From NCBI GenBank assembly GCA_945897075.1, contig CAMDEX010000042.1, forward strand, positions 1-32,796: DNA of 32,796 nucleotides, written 5' to 3'. Shown piece by piece: positions 16,668 through 24,603 of this stretch. The translations under genes were made by a program, and so were the position numbers. The notes beneath the pieces were generated by a model that saw only the letters and a program-made list of their open reading frames with translations, had not been told where the DNA came from and did not search any database. Numbering within the stretch: position 1 is the stretch's first letter; every line of letters starts with the position of its first letter. This DNA comes from Litorilinea aerophila. GTDB taxonomy: Bacteria > Chloroflexota > Anaerolineae > Caldilineales > Caldilineaceae.

Positions 16668-16770
16668 TTCCGCCTTTGTGCCTTTGTGTCTTGGTGGTAG
16701 AAAATGAACGCAGATTGTGCAGAGTAAATCCGTAAATTCTGAAATCAGCGTTCTCAAGATTTCTCCGATT
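16668..16770. repeat. CTTTGTGC words plus AACGCAGATT-type repeat before alaS
   Basis: GCCTTTGTGCCTTTGTGTCT at about 16676 has the same 8-base words as the element at 3930, in single-arm form. It is followed by AACGCAGATTGTGCAG and related AAATCCGTAAATT/AAATCAGCGTT words. This fills the leader of alaS up to its ribosome binding site. Confidence 0.6.
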
Positions 16771-16793
16771 TCACCCAGGAAGTGAGACCTTTG

Positions 16794-19502
16794 ATGAAAC
16801 AGCTTTCAACCAAAGAGATTCGCCAACTCTTTTTCGACTATTTTCACGAACTGAGCCACGCGGTTGTGGACAGCAGCAATCTCGTCCCCGCCGACGACCC
16901 AACGCTGCTCTTTACCAATGCCGGGATGGTTCAGTTCAAAGATGTATTCCTGGGGCTGGAGAAGCGAGAGTACAACCGGGCCGTCACCAGCCAGAAGTGT
17001 CTGCGCGTCAGCGGCAAGCACAACGATCTGGAAAATGTCGGCCCCAGCCCCCGCCACCACACCTTTTTCGAGATGCTGGGCAACTTCTCCTTTGGCGATT
17101 ACTTCAAAAAAGAGGCCATCCAATTCGCCTGGCATCTGCTGGTGGAGGAGATGGGCTTGCCCACCGACCGCCTCTGGTTCACTGTCTATACCGACGACGA
17201 CGAGGCCGAACAACTCTGGCGACAGGTGGGCGCGGCCCCAGAGCGGGTGCTGCGTTTTGGCAAAAAGGACAACTGGTGGGCGATGGGCGATATCGGTCCC
17301 TGCGGCCCCTGCTCCGAAATCCACTTCTATTGGGGCGATCTGGACAAGCAGGTGGCGGGCGGTGTCAACAAAGACGACGAATATCTGGAAATCTGGAATC
17401 TCGTCTTTATGCAATACGAGCAGAAGGTGGCGGGCGGCGAACTGATCCCCCTGCCCCGGCCCAGCGTGGACACCGGCGCGGGGCTGGAACGGCTGGCCTC
17501 CATCCTGCAGGGCAAAGACAACAACTACGACACCGACGCTTTCACGCCGATTATGGCGCGCATCCAACAGCTTCTCGGTCACAGCGACAACCAGCGCCGT
17601 GAGCATCTGACCGGTTACCGGGTCATCGCCGACCACAGCCGGGCCATGACTTTTCTGATCGGCGACGGCGTGCTGCCAGGCAACGAAAGCCGCAATTACG
17701 TGCTGCGGATGGTGCTGCGCCGCGCCGCCCGCTACGGCAAGCGCATTGGCTTCGAGAAACCCTTTCTGGCTGCGGTCTGCCAGGCGGTGATTGACGAATA
17801 CGGCGAACACTACCGCGACCTGCCCGCCAAGCGCAGCTTTATCTTGCAGACTGTTACTGCGGAGGAGGAGCGCTTCCAGCGCACCCTCAACACCGGCTTG
17901 GCTTTGCTCGACGAAATCATCCAACGCCTGCGGGCAGCGGGCCAGACGGTCATCCCCGGCGACGAGGCTTTCCGGCTGTGGGGGACCTACGGTTTTCCCG
18001 TGGACATCACGCGCGACGTGGCCCAGGAGCAGGGCTTTGCGGTGGACGAGGCGGGCTTCCGGGCTGCTTTGGCCGAGGATCGCGCCCGTTCGAAGGCCAG
18101 CGCCATCGCCCACCTGCCCGCGGATCTGTCGGTCTACGGCCAACTTTTGCAGGAGTTACAGGAGAAGGGCAGCCTGGACGAGAACGGCGTCAAGTCGCTT
18201 ATCTATGAGAGCGCGGCGGACGCGGACACGAAAGTCATCGGTCTGGTGGTGGATGGGGTCAGCGTCGCCAACGCGCAAGCGGGCCAGCGGGTAGAGATTG
18301 TCCTGCCGGAGACGCCCTTCTATGTGGAGAGCGGCGGCCAGGTCAGCGATACTGGCGACATCTACTACTTCCCAGAGGATATGGACGAAGCGGTCTGGGC
18401 GGTGCGCGTGGACGATACCCGGCGACCGATTGCGGGGATGATCGTACACATCGGCGAGGTGATCAGCGGTACAGTACAGGTGGGCGACCCGGCTTACGCG
18501 GTGATTGACACGGAGCGGCGCTGGGATGTGATGCGCAACCACACGGCCACCCACATTCTGCACAAAGAATTGCGCGCGCATCTGGGCGAACACGTGTACC
18601 AGGCCGGTTCACTGGTGGCCCCGGATCGCCTGCGCTTCGACTTTACGCACACGAAGGCGATCAGCCAGGAGGAACTGGCCGACATCGAACGCGCGGCCAA
18701 CGCAGCCATCCTGGCCAATTTTCTGGTGGGCGACCGCTGGAGTGGTCTGGAGCAGGCCAAAGCCGAGGGCGCGATGGCCCTTTTCAGTGAAAAGTATGGC
18801 GACAGCGTGCGCGTCGTCTCCATCGGCAACGCGGAGGATGACGATTACAGCAAAGAATTGTGCGGCGGCACCCACGTGGACAGCACCGCCGAGATCGGCA
18901 GCCTGCGCATCATCAGCGAGGGCAGCAACGCGGCCGGCGTGCGCCGCATCGAGGCCGTCACCGGACGGGGCGCGGCTGCGTTGGTGGAAAAGCGGCTGGC
19001 CGTGCTGGATCAGACGGCGGCCTTGCTGCGCGTACACCCGGAAGAGGTGGGCGACGCTGTGGGCCATCTGCGCGAGCAGAACCGCCATTTGCAGCAGGAG
19101 ATCGAACAGTTGCAGGGCAAGCTGGCCCGGCTGGAGAGCCAATCTTTGCTGGGCAGCGCGCAGCGGGTAGACGGGCTGGCTGTGTTGGCGCAACGGGTGC
19201 AGGCCGACAATGTGGATACGCTGCGCCAGATGGCCGACTGGTTCCGCGACAAGCTGGGCAGCAGCGTCGTCGTTCTGGGCGCGGTGATTGACGACAAGCC
19301 GATGCTCATCGCCGCTGCCACGGAAGACGCGGTGCAGCGGGGCATCCACGCCGGCAATCTCGTGCGCGACGCGGCCAAAATCGTGGGTGGCAACGGCGGC
19401 GGGCGTCCCAATATGGCCCAGGCCGGTGGCCGCGACGTGGAGAAACTGGCCGAGGCGCTGGGGATCGTCCCTGCCTGGGTGGAACGCAACCTGAAGGGGT
19501 AG
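16794..19502 (+). CDS. alaS: Alanyl-tRNA synthetase
   Basis: Charges tRNA-Ala and hydrolyses mischarged Ser/Gly. 902 aa from the ATG at 16794; an in-frame GTG at 16782 is possible, but AGGA/GAG signals fit the ATG better. The class II catalytic domain has LLFTNAGMVQFKDVFLG, SGKHNDLENVG and FFEMLGNFSFGDYFK. The editing domain has the zinc ligands HTATH (H583, H587) and CGGTH (C690, H694). The C-terminal DHHA1-type part ends with GGNGGGRPNMAQAGGRD. All core motifs are intact and the length is normal. It is probably transcribed alone or into the toxin-antitoxin pair; 44 bases separate them. Confidence 0.97.
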   Translation: MKQLSTKEIRQLFFDYFHELSHAVVDSSNLVPADDPTLLFTNAGMVQFKDVFLGLEKREYNRAVTSQKCLRVSGKHNDLENVGPSPRHHTFFEMLGNFSFGDYFKKEAIQFAWHLLVEEMGLPTDRLWFTVYTDDDEAEQLWRQVGAAPERVLRFGKKDNWWAMGDIGPCGPCSEIHFYWGDLDKQVAGGVNKDDEYLEIWNLVFMQYEQKVAGGELIPLPRPSVDTGAGLERLASILQGKDNNYDTDAFTPIMARIQQLLGHSDNQRREHLTGYRVIADHSRAMTFLIGDGVLPGNESRNYVLRMVLRRAARYGKRIGFEKPFLAAVCQAVIDEYGEHYRDLPAKRSFILQTVTAEEERFQRTLNTGLALLDEIIQRLRAAGQTVIPGDEAFRLWGTYGFPVDITRDVAQEQGFAVDEAGFRAALAEDRARSKASAIAHLPADLSVYGQLLQELQEKGSLDENGVKSLIYESAADADTKVIGLVVDGVSVANAQAGQRVEIVLPETPFYVESGGQVSDTGDIYYFPEDMDEAVWAVRVDDTRRPIAGMIVHIGEVISGTVQVGDPAYAVIDTERRWDVMRNHTATHILHKELRAHLGEHVYQAGSLVAPDRLRFDFTHTKAISQEELADIERAANAAILANFLVGDRWSGLEQAKAEGAMALFSEKYGDSVRVVSIGNAEDDDYSKELCGGTHVDSTAEIGSLRIISEGSNAAGVRRIEAVTGRGAAALVEKRLAVLDQTAALLRVHPEEVGDAVGHLREQNRHLQQEIEQLQGKLARLESQSLLGSAQRVDGLAVLAQRVQADNVDTLRQMADWFRDKLGSSVVVLGAVIDDKPMLIAAATEDAVQRGIHAGNLVRDAAKIVGGNGGGRPNMAQAGGRDVEKLAEALGIVPAWVERNLKG

Positions 19503-19513
19503 AGTTATTTTCG

Positions 19514-19540
19514 CACAAAAGTTCACATTTGTGGTAACAT
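19514..19540 (+). promoter_or_regulatory. Candidate promoter/operator of the toxin-antitoxin pair
   Basis: An inverted repeat CACAAA (19514-19519) / TTTGTG (19528-19533) is followed by TAACAT (19535-19540) as -10. No good -35. The predicted start falls on the ATG at 19547. Confidence 0.35.
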
Positions 19541-19546
19541 AAAGCT

Positions 19547-19903
19547 ATGCGTAGAATAGAATTCTACCGCCTTCCGAATGGTCAAAGCCCAATTGAAACG
19601 TTTTTGGACTCTTTGACGGGCAAGCAGGCGCAGAAAGCGCTGTGGGTATTGCAATTGGTCGAGGAGATGGAGACAGCTCCTCGTCAATATTTCAAGAAAT
19701 TGGTTGACAGCGAAGGGACTTGGGAGGTACGCATTCAATTTGGAAATGATATTTTCAGATTGTTGGGCTTTTTTGATGGCGGCACGTTGCTGATTTTGAC
19801 AAACGGTTTTGCCAAGAAAACGCAAAAGACGCCTGCGCAAGAGATTGCGCTTGCGATTCGCCGCAAGAACGACTATTTGGCAAGGAGGAAGAGCGATGAG
19901 TGA
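19547..19903 (+). CDS. HigB/RelE-like toxin (Gp49 type)
   Basis: 118 aa. Begins [22 protein letters not shown] and continues through [21 protein letters not shown] and [23 protein letters not shown], the layout of phage-derived Gp49/HigB toxins of the RelE superfamily. These cut mRNA at the ribosome. The basic residues of the C-terminal strand (FAKKTQKT) fit the active-site side. The stop overlaps the start of the downstream HTH gene, giving toxin-first order as in higBA. Alternative: a phage-type protein without toxin activity. Confidence 0.88.
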   Translation: MRRIEFYRLPNGQSPIETFLDSLTGKQAQKALWVLQLVEEMETAPRQYFKKLVDSEGTWEVRIQFGNDIFRLLGFFDGGTLLILTNGFAKKTQKTPAQEIALAIRRKNDYLARRKSDE

Positions 19904-20180
19904 TGTAAAGCGGTATGTTCTGCAACGCGCCGAACGCGATGCAGAATTCGCAGAAAATTATGCAATTGGCTACGCTGATTTCAAAATTGGCGTTATTTTG
20001 CGCCAGGCGCGGGAAGCCGCAGGACTGACCCAGGACGAGGTAGCCCAAAAATTGCGGACCAAGAAATCTGCCATTTCCCGCATCGAAAATCATGCGGATG
20101 ATGTCCGTCTTTCCACCATCCGCCGCTATGCGGAAGCGGTTGGCACAAGCCTTCAGATTCAATTGGCTGTTTCACAATAG
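19896..20180 (+). CDS. HigA-like antitoxin, XRE helix-turn-helix
   Basis: 94 aa from the ATG at 19896, preceded by AAGGAGGA and overlapping the toxin by 8 bases; longer starts lie within the toxin gene. The helix-turn-helix is [19 protein letters not shown], then [10 protein letters not shown] and [15 protein letters not shown], a Cro/C1 (XRE) fold. It is expected to bind and neutralise the toxin and repress the shared promoter. The N-terminal 25 residues ([19 protein letters not shown]) are the linker usual in this HigA subgroup. Confidence 0.88.
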   Translation: MSDVKRYVLQRAERDAEFAENYAIGYADFKIGVILRQAREAAGLTQDEVAQKLRTKKSAISRIENHADDVRLSTIRRYAEAVGTSLQIQLAVSQ

Positions 20181-20190
20181 AGTTAGCCGC

Positions 20191-20236
20191 CCCATGCGCG
20201 CATGGGCACTGGTTCAGTTGAATGTGAACAACTGAA
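20191..20236. other. Palindrome and stem-loop after higA
   Basis: CCCATGCGCGCATGGG (20191-20206) is a perfect 16-base palindrome. TTCAGTTG (20213-20220) pairs with CAACTGAA (20229-20236) around 8 bases. No T-run follows. These could be protein-binding sites or weak attenuators. Confidence 0.45.
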
Positions 20237-20287
20237 TGGAAAATACGCCGATTGTGCGAAACGGAAGCTCCAGAGCCGCTACGTAGG

Positions 20288-20316
20288 CGCGGGCTGTTTG
20301 CGCCCGCGAAATTTTT
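20288..20316 (+). terminator. Intrinsic-terminator-like hairpin before the methyltransferase
   Basis: CGCGGGC (20288-20294) pairs with GCCCGCG (20302-20308) around a 7-base loop, followed by AAATTTTT. It would end the toxin-antitoxin transcript. It lies only ten bases before the methyltransferase start, so it may also hide or modulate that start. Confidence 0.55.
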
Positions 20317-20325
20317 GGAGTTTGT

Positions 20326-22128
20326 GTGAAGTACGCCATGAACATTTCCTACATACCACAGATTGAGTTGATGGACGACCTCTCCCGGCGAGAATCTGCC
20401 TCGCTGGAATTTGTCATCCTCGTCACCGGCGCGCTGGATACCAGCCACCCCCAGTCACTGCACCCACTCTTGCAGGAAGCCGTGCGGGTTCTGAAAAAGG
20501 GCGGGATTCTTTTCGTCCAGGGAGCGCCTAGCGTCCTGCCCGGTGTTGGGGTCTTTCTGGGAAAGCAGCTAACATTCAAGTATTGGTTTGCCGTCGAATC
20601 AAAGCCTATCGAGAGCAAACCGCTGCCCTCGGTTCACGCCGGCGTTCTGCTCTTTGTCAAAGACGCAGGCCGCTTCAACGTCAAGCCCGTGCGTCTGCCG
20701 CACCGTTTCTGCGCGGCGTGTGGACGTACATTGAAGGATTGGGGCGGCAAGGCGCATCTGATGAATCCAGAGGGGTACGTCGTTTCGGATGTCATTAAGG
20801 ATATCCCCGCCTCTGACAATTACACCCAGATTTCCGAACTGCTCTTTGACATTCTGATCGGTCTGCTGGATTTTCCAGCCAACGCGGGCGAGCAACCCGC
20901 CGGACTGGTTGATGTGTCGTTGGCTGAGGCCAACGGCGTCGCTGGCCCCACAGAGGGTCTGGCCTGGAAACACAACCGTTTGCTGGAAGCTTATGCGCAA
21001 TATACACTGCCCGATTTCCCGCTCTCTTGGGAAAAGCGCAACGGTACACAGCCAAAACCCATCACACCGAAATTTGATGTAGACAATTTGTATAATGTCA
21101 TTCATCAGGGCGATTCCCTTGAAATTTTGCGCCACTATCCCGATGAATCGGTCGATCTGGTCTTTGCCGACCCGCCTTACAATCTGGACAAAGCCTATTC
21201 GGTTTACGACGACGGACAGGCGGATCAGAAATATGTCGAGTGGTGCAATGAGTGGTTGGCGGAATATGCCAGAATCCTCAAGCCGACCGGTTCGCTCTTT
21301 GTGCTCAACTTGCCGCGCTGGGCTATCCACCACGCCCATTTTTTGAACCAGCATCTGCATTTTCAGAATTGGATTGTCTGGGATGCGCTGTCGGAGCCGC
21401 GTGGCAAAATTATGCCCGCCCATTACGCGCTGCTCTTTTACACAAAACATCCCAGCGCTTTTACCTTCAACTACGCCGCGGTCAGCCCGATTGACGCCCG
21501 TTGTTACTGTCTGCGCGCCTCTTGCGTCCATCAGCGCAAAGCCGCGGGGGACGACGCCAAGACCGCACTGAATGACATTTGGTGGGATCTCCACCGCATC
21601 AAACACCGGCGGGATCGGGACTACCACCCCTGCCAGCTCCCCGATTCGCTGATGGAGCGCATCATCCGGCTGGCGACAAATCCGGGCGATGTGGTGTTGG
21701 ATGCTTTCGGCGGTGCGGGTACAACGCCCATCACCGCCCTCCAGTTGGGTCGCCGCTATGTGGCCATGGACGTGGACCCCAATTACGTGGAGATGATGCG
21801 CAAGAAAATCGCCCAGGTGCAGGAGCGGGGCGAAGTCCAGCGCGCGAGTGTCCGCCAGGAGGTGCGGATCGTCTCGAAGAAAGCGCTGCAAGTGGAGTTG
21901 CGTCAACTGTCGGTGGAATTGGGCCGCCTGCCTACGCCGGAAGATGTGCGCCTGAAAAGCCGGTACGGATTGGACGTTTTCTTGGAGACCTTCCCGACGT
22001 GGGGAAAGGCGCTGAAGGCTGCAAAAGTGGAGAAACTCCCACCGGTTTTCGGTAGCGCAAAGCAATTTCTGGTTCAGATGGCAGATGATTTTGACGAACC
22101 GCTGGAAGACTTCGCTGAATACATGTAA
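20326..22128 (+). CDS. DNA N4/N6 methyltransferase with duplicated halves and HNH-associated repeat
   Basis: 600 aa. The catalytic half (about 255-505) has motif IV DPPY at 282-285 and motif I DAFGGAGTT from D459, the beta-class order used by adenine-N6 and cytosine-N4 methylases. The N-terminal half (about 40-215) repeats the same strand order without DPPY or FGG: VLKKGGILFVQG and FKYWFAVES mirror ILKPTGSLFVLN and FQNWIVWDA. Both halves carry Cys clusters (C129/C132; C393/C395/C400). Residues about 525-573 form an HNH/homing-endonuclease-associated repeat (LGRLPTPEDVR...FPTWGKALKAA). Start GTG 20326 has GGAG upstream; ATG 20338 is possible. No restriction gene is adjacent, so it looks like an orphan methylase. 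Target unknown. Confidence 0.88.
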   Translation: MKYAMNISYIPQIELMDDLSRRESASLEFVILVTGALDTSHPQSLHPLLQEAVRVLKKGGILFVQGAPSVLPGVGVFLGKQLTFKYWFAVESKPIESKPLPSVHAGVLLFVKDAGRFNVKPVRLPHRFCAACGRTLKDWGGKAHLMNPEGYVVSDVIKDIPASDNYTQISELLFDILIGLLDFPANAGEQPAGLVDVSLAEANGVAGPTEGLAWKHNRLLEAYAQYTLPDFPLSWEKRNGTQPKPITPKFDVDNLYNVIHQGDSLEILRHYPDESVDLVFADPPYNLDKAYSVYDDGQADQKYVEWCNEWLAEYARILKPTGSLFVLNLPRWAIHHAHFLNQHLHFQNWIVWDALSEPRGKIMPAHYALLFYTKHPSAFTFNYAAVSPIDARCYCLRASCVHQRKAAGDDAKTALNDIWWDLHRIKHRRDRDYHPCQLPDSLMERIIRLATNPGDVVLDAFGGAGTTPITALQLGRRYVAMDVDPNYVEMMRKKIAQVQERGEVQRASVRQEVRIVSKKALQVELRQLSVELGRLPTPEDVRLKSRYGLDVFLETFPTWGKALKAAKVEKLPPVFGSAKQFLVQMADDFDEPLEDFAEYM

Positions 22129-22156
22129 AAGTCTGATAACTGCTCAGGCTACCCGG

Positions 22157-22292
22157 ACCAGTGAGCGCTGGTTGAGTAGCCGAGTCTGCGAGGCGTATCG
22201 AAACCAAGCGAACGGGTGACGAGTCTGGACTTCTAACCCGCTTGGCTTCGATACGGCTGGAAACAGCCCCAGCCTACTCAGCCAGCGCTGGT
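22157..22292. repeat. About 135-bp imperfect inverted repeat
   Basis: GCGCTGGTTGAGTAG on the left pairs with CTACTCAGCCAGCGC on the right (one mismatch). Inner arms CGTATCGAAACCAAGCG and CTTGGCTTCGATACG also pair. It is a non-coding palindromic element of MITE/REP type with no ORF. It fills much of the gap after the methyltransferase. Confidence 0.75.
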
Positions 22293-22339
22293 CTATCAGC
22301 GTAGGGAAGCAGAAACGTGGCATTGTCGAAGTAGTCGCA

Positions 22340-22395
22340 AAAGACGCTGCAAATCCGCGGCGATCTGCTCAATCCGTTTGATCTGCGTTCCATTC
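22340..22395. repeat. AATCCG/ATCTGCGTT word repeat
   Basis: AAATCCGCGGCGATCTG and AATCCGTTTGATCTGCGTTC are two imperfect copies in tandem. They are related to the words in the alaS leader (16700-16750) and lead directly into the start codon of the next gene. Confidence 0.5.
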
Positions 22396-22396
22396 T

Positions 22397-24019
22397 ATGG
22401 TGAATCATTTGTCCGAAATCCTTCACATCGAACCCGACGCCACCGCCGAAGCCGTGCGTCGCCGCCTGGCCCGTGTAGACGGCGCACAGGTGGCGGTCGT
22501 CCTGCCCAACGGCTGGGGCGAACTGAACAGCATCCCCCGTCTGCGCCTGATCCAGCGCCAGGCTGTGGCGCGCAACCAGCAGATCGCCCTCGTCACCCAC
22601 GACCTCTCCACCCGGCAGGCCGCCCAGCAGTTGGGCATCCCCGTCTATGCCAGCGAGTCTGGGCTGGGCAGCCGCTCCTGGCGGATGACGCCCGCGCTGC
22701 CCGCCGTCGATCCCCGGCGGCCCGCAGCGGGTCTGCCCACACCCCCAGCCTGGCGTACAAGCGACGGGCAAGCCGCCGGCAAGGCCCGCGACGTCATCGC
22801 AGCCTGGCCCAGCCTCTACCGCAGCCGCCAGCGCCGTATCCGCGCCGCCGAAGCCTGGCGGCGTCCCAGCCCCCTGTGGCTACAATTGGCGGGCTATGCA
22901 CTGGTGGCTGTTTTCCTTCTGGCAGTGCTGGCTGCCTTTGCCGTCTACGTCCTGCCCGCGGCCACTGTCACCGTCGTGCCCGGCCAACGCCAGGTGGAAG
23001 CCCCCGTCACCCTCACCGCCAGCCCCAGTGTGGAGGCGGTGGATGAGCAGGCGCGGCTGCTCCCCGGACGGCTGATGGAAACATACATAGAACTGACCGG
23101 CTCCATCGCCACCAGCGGATCAGAGCAGACAGCCCAGGGCAAGGCCGTAGGTCAGGTCGTCTTTACCAACCAGACCAACCGCACTGTGCGTATCCCCGCC
23201 GGTACAATCGTCTCTACCAGCACGGGCGACCGCAGCGATTTTCGCACCACAACCGCCACCGAAGTCCCCGGCCCGGTGGGGACACAGGCCAGCGCCAGTA
23301 TTGAAGCGATGGAGGAGGGGGTGCAGGGCAACGCCCGCGCCAACACCATCACAACCGTTTCCGGCGGGCTGCGTACACAGGTGGGCGTCACCAATCCGAA
23401 TGGCACGGGCGGCGGCCAATCTGCACTGGTGCGGGTAGTCAAGCAGATAGACAAAGACATACTGCTGGAACAGCTCAACGCCCAGGCCAAGAGCGAAGCC
23501 TTTGCCCGCCTGCAACCGGAATTGCGGCCCAACGAGTGGCTCTCCGAGTCGTCAATCCAGGCATTTATTGTGGCCCAGTTTTTTGATCACTTCAACGACG
23601 AACCCGCCGACGAACTCAATTTGACTCTGCGTGTACTGGTGCAGGGCGTGGCGGTGGATCAGGAGATGGCCCGCGCCGTCGCGATGGCTGCGCTGCAAGA
23701 GGCCGTGCCTGAGCGGGGCAAGCTTGTGGCGGACTCCATTCAATTTCTGGTGGACCCCAACACGACGGTGGCTGACCGCACTGTGCGTTTTACGATTGTG
23801 GGGCGGGGCAATTATGTGATTCCCATTGACAACCGGGAGCTGCGTTCCGCGGTCGCCGGTCTGCCGCTGGAGGAGGCCGCCGCACTCTTGCAGGAGCGTT
23901 GGCTGCTCCAGCAGCCGCCAGAATTTTATGTGGACCCGGATTGGTTCGGCACGCTTCCCCGTTTTGGCAGCCGTATTCAGGTGCGCGTGGCGTTTGACCA
24001 GGCGGCGCGGGGGGAGTGA
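22397..24019 (+). CDS. Single-pass membrane protein with baseplate-J-like domain
   Basis: 540 aa. The cytoplasmic N-terminus (1-158) contains a segment ARVDGAQVAVVLPNGWGELN that looks like a small alpha/beta domain. A Pro/Ala/Arg-rich stretch follows, then one membrane segment at about 160-187 (LWLQLAGYALVAVFLLAVLA). The extracytoplasmic part has VTVVPGQRQVEAPVTLTA, QVVFTNQTNRTVRIPAGTIV and EEGVQGNARANTI, typical of baseplate J/gp47-like domains. Baseplate J is a phage-tail wedge protein, but no other phage gene is present. This membrane-anchored version next to ruvX is, to my recollection, a recurring Chloroflexota arrangement. Its role is unknown. The stop touches the ruvX start. Confidence 0.8.
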   Translation: MVNHLSEILHIEPDATAEAVRRRLARVDGAQVAVVLPNGWGELNSIPRLRLIQRQAVARNQQIALVTHDLSTRQAAQQLGIPVYASESGLGSRSWRMTPALPAVDPRRPAAGLPTPPAWRTSDGQAAGKARDVIAAWPSLYRSRQRRIRAAEAWRRPSPLWLQLAGYALVAVFLLAVLAAFAVYVLPAATVTVVPGQRQVEAPVTLTASPSVEAVDEQARLLPGRLMETYIELTGSIATSGSEQTAQGKAVGQVVFTNQTNRTVRIPAGTIVSTSTGDRSDFRTTTATEVPGPVGTQASASIEAMEEGVQGNARANTITTVSGGLRTQVGVTNPNGTGGGQSALVRVVKQIDKDILLEQLNAQAKSEAFARLQPELRPNEWLSESSIQAFIVAQFFDHFNDEPADELNLTLRVLVQGVAVDQEMARAVAMAALQEAVPERGKLVADSIQFLVDPNTTVADRTVRFTIVGRGNYVIPIDNRELRSAVAGLPLEEAAALLQERWLLQQPPEFYVDPDWFGTLPRFGSRIQVRVAFDQAARGE

Positions 24020-24493
24020 GTGACCAAACTCATTGCCCTCGATGTGGGTCTGGCCCGTATCGGCGTGGCGACCTGCGATCCGCTGGGAATTACGGTGCGC
24101 CCGCTGGCGGTGATCCGGCGGGGCAGCCGTCAGGCGGATTTTGACCGGCTGCTGGCGTTGGTGGCGGCAGAGGAAGCCGAGGTGCTGGTGGTGGGCCTGC
24201 CCCTTTCGATGGATGGCAGCGAAAGCGAACAGACGAAAATGACCCGCACCTGGGCGCTGCGTCTGGCCCGTGCCCTGCGCAGCGCCCGCAAAGAGCCGCT
24301 CCCCGTCATCTTCTGGGACGAACGGCTGAGTTCCTTTGCGGCCCAGGAGATGATGGCTGCCCAACCCAAGCGGGCGCAAGCCATCGGTGAAGACGCCTAC
24401 GCCGCCGCGGTCATCCTGCGCAGCTATCTGGATGCACGCAAACAGGGCGAGGGGGAGCGCTGGGGGCGGATCGAGCTACCGCGGAAGAATTGA
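24020..24493 (+). CDS. ruvX: Holliday junction resolvase-like protein RuvX/YqgF
   Basis: 157 aa RNase-H-fold protein that acts in 16S rRNA 5' end processing and is a predicted Holliday junction resolvase. Motifs: IALDVGLARIGVATCDPLG (first catalytic Asp), VVGLPLSMDGSESEQT, WDERLSSFAAQEMM and DAYAAAVILRSYL (last acidic residue). The GTG start follows the preceding stop without a gap, so translation is probably coupled. The C-terminus is followed at once by a word-repeat element. Confidence 0.94.
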   Translation: MTKLIALDVGLARIGVATCDPLGITVRPLAVIRRGSRQADFDRLLALVAAEEAEVLVVGLPLSMDGSESEQTKMTRTWALRLARALRSARKEPLPVIFWDERLSSFAAQEMMAAQPKRAQAIGEDAYAAAVILRSYLDARKQGEGERWGRIELPRKN

Positions 24494-24580
24494 CGGCGGA
24501 CCACAGACCGCGGATGGCAGTTTTCCGACATCCACTATTTTCGCCGTCTGCGGTCGGTCGTCTGCCGTCGCCCAACACGG
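24494..24580. repeat. GTCTGCG heptamer repeat in inverted arms
   Basis: Begins right after the ruvX stop. Left arm GGCGGACCACAGACCGCGGA; right arm CCGTCTGCGGTCGGTCGTCT and CCGTCGCCC, period 7. The spacer contains TTTTCCGACATCCACTATTTTC. An ORF can be read through it into the next gene but starts with repeat-derived residues. Confidence 0.75.
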
Positions 24581-24603
24581 CATTAGACATCACAGGAACT
24601 CGT

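Noticed and set aside
15450..16757. 435-aa open frame antisense to the glycoside-hydrolase-like gene
   Set aside because: Runs through the word repeat and lacks motifs; the plus-strand gene has a signal peptide and catalytic Glu candidates.
20599..22065. 488-aa open frame antisense to the methyltransferase
   Set aside because: No domain motif; the plus strand carries DPPY and FGGAGTT.
22397..24019. Prophage remnant because of the baseplate-J-like domain
   Set aside because: No other phage gene nearby; the protein has its own membrane anchor and is coupled to the housekeeping gene ruvX.
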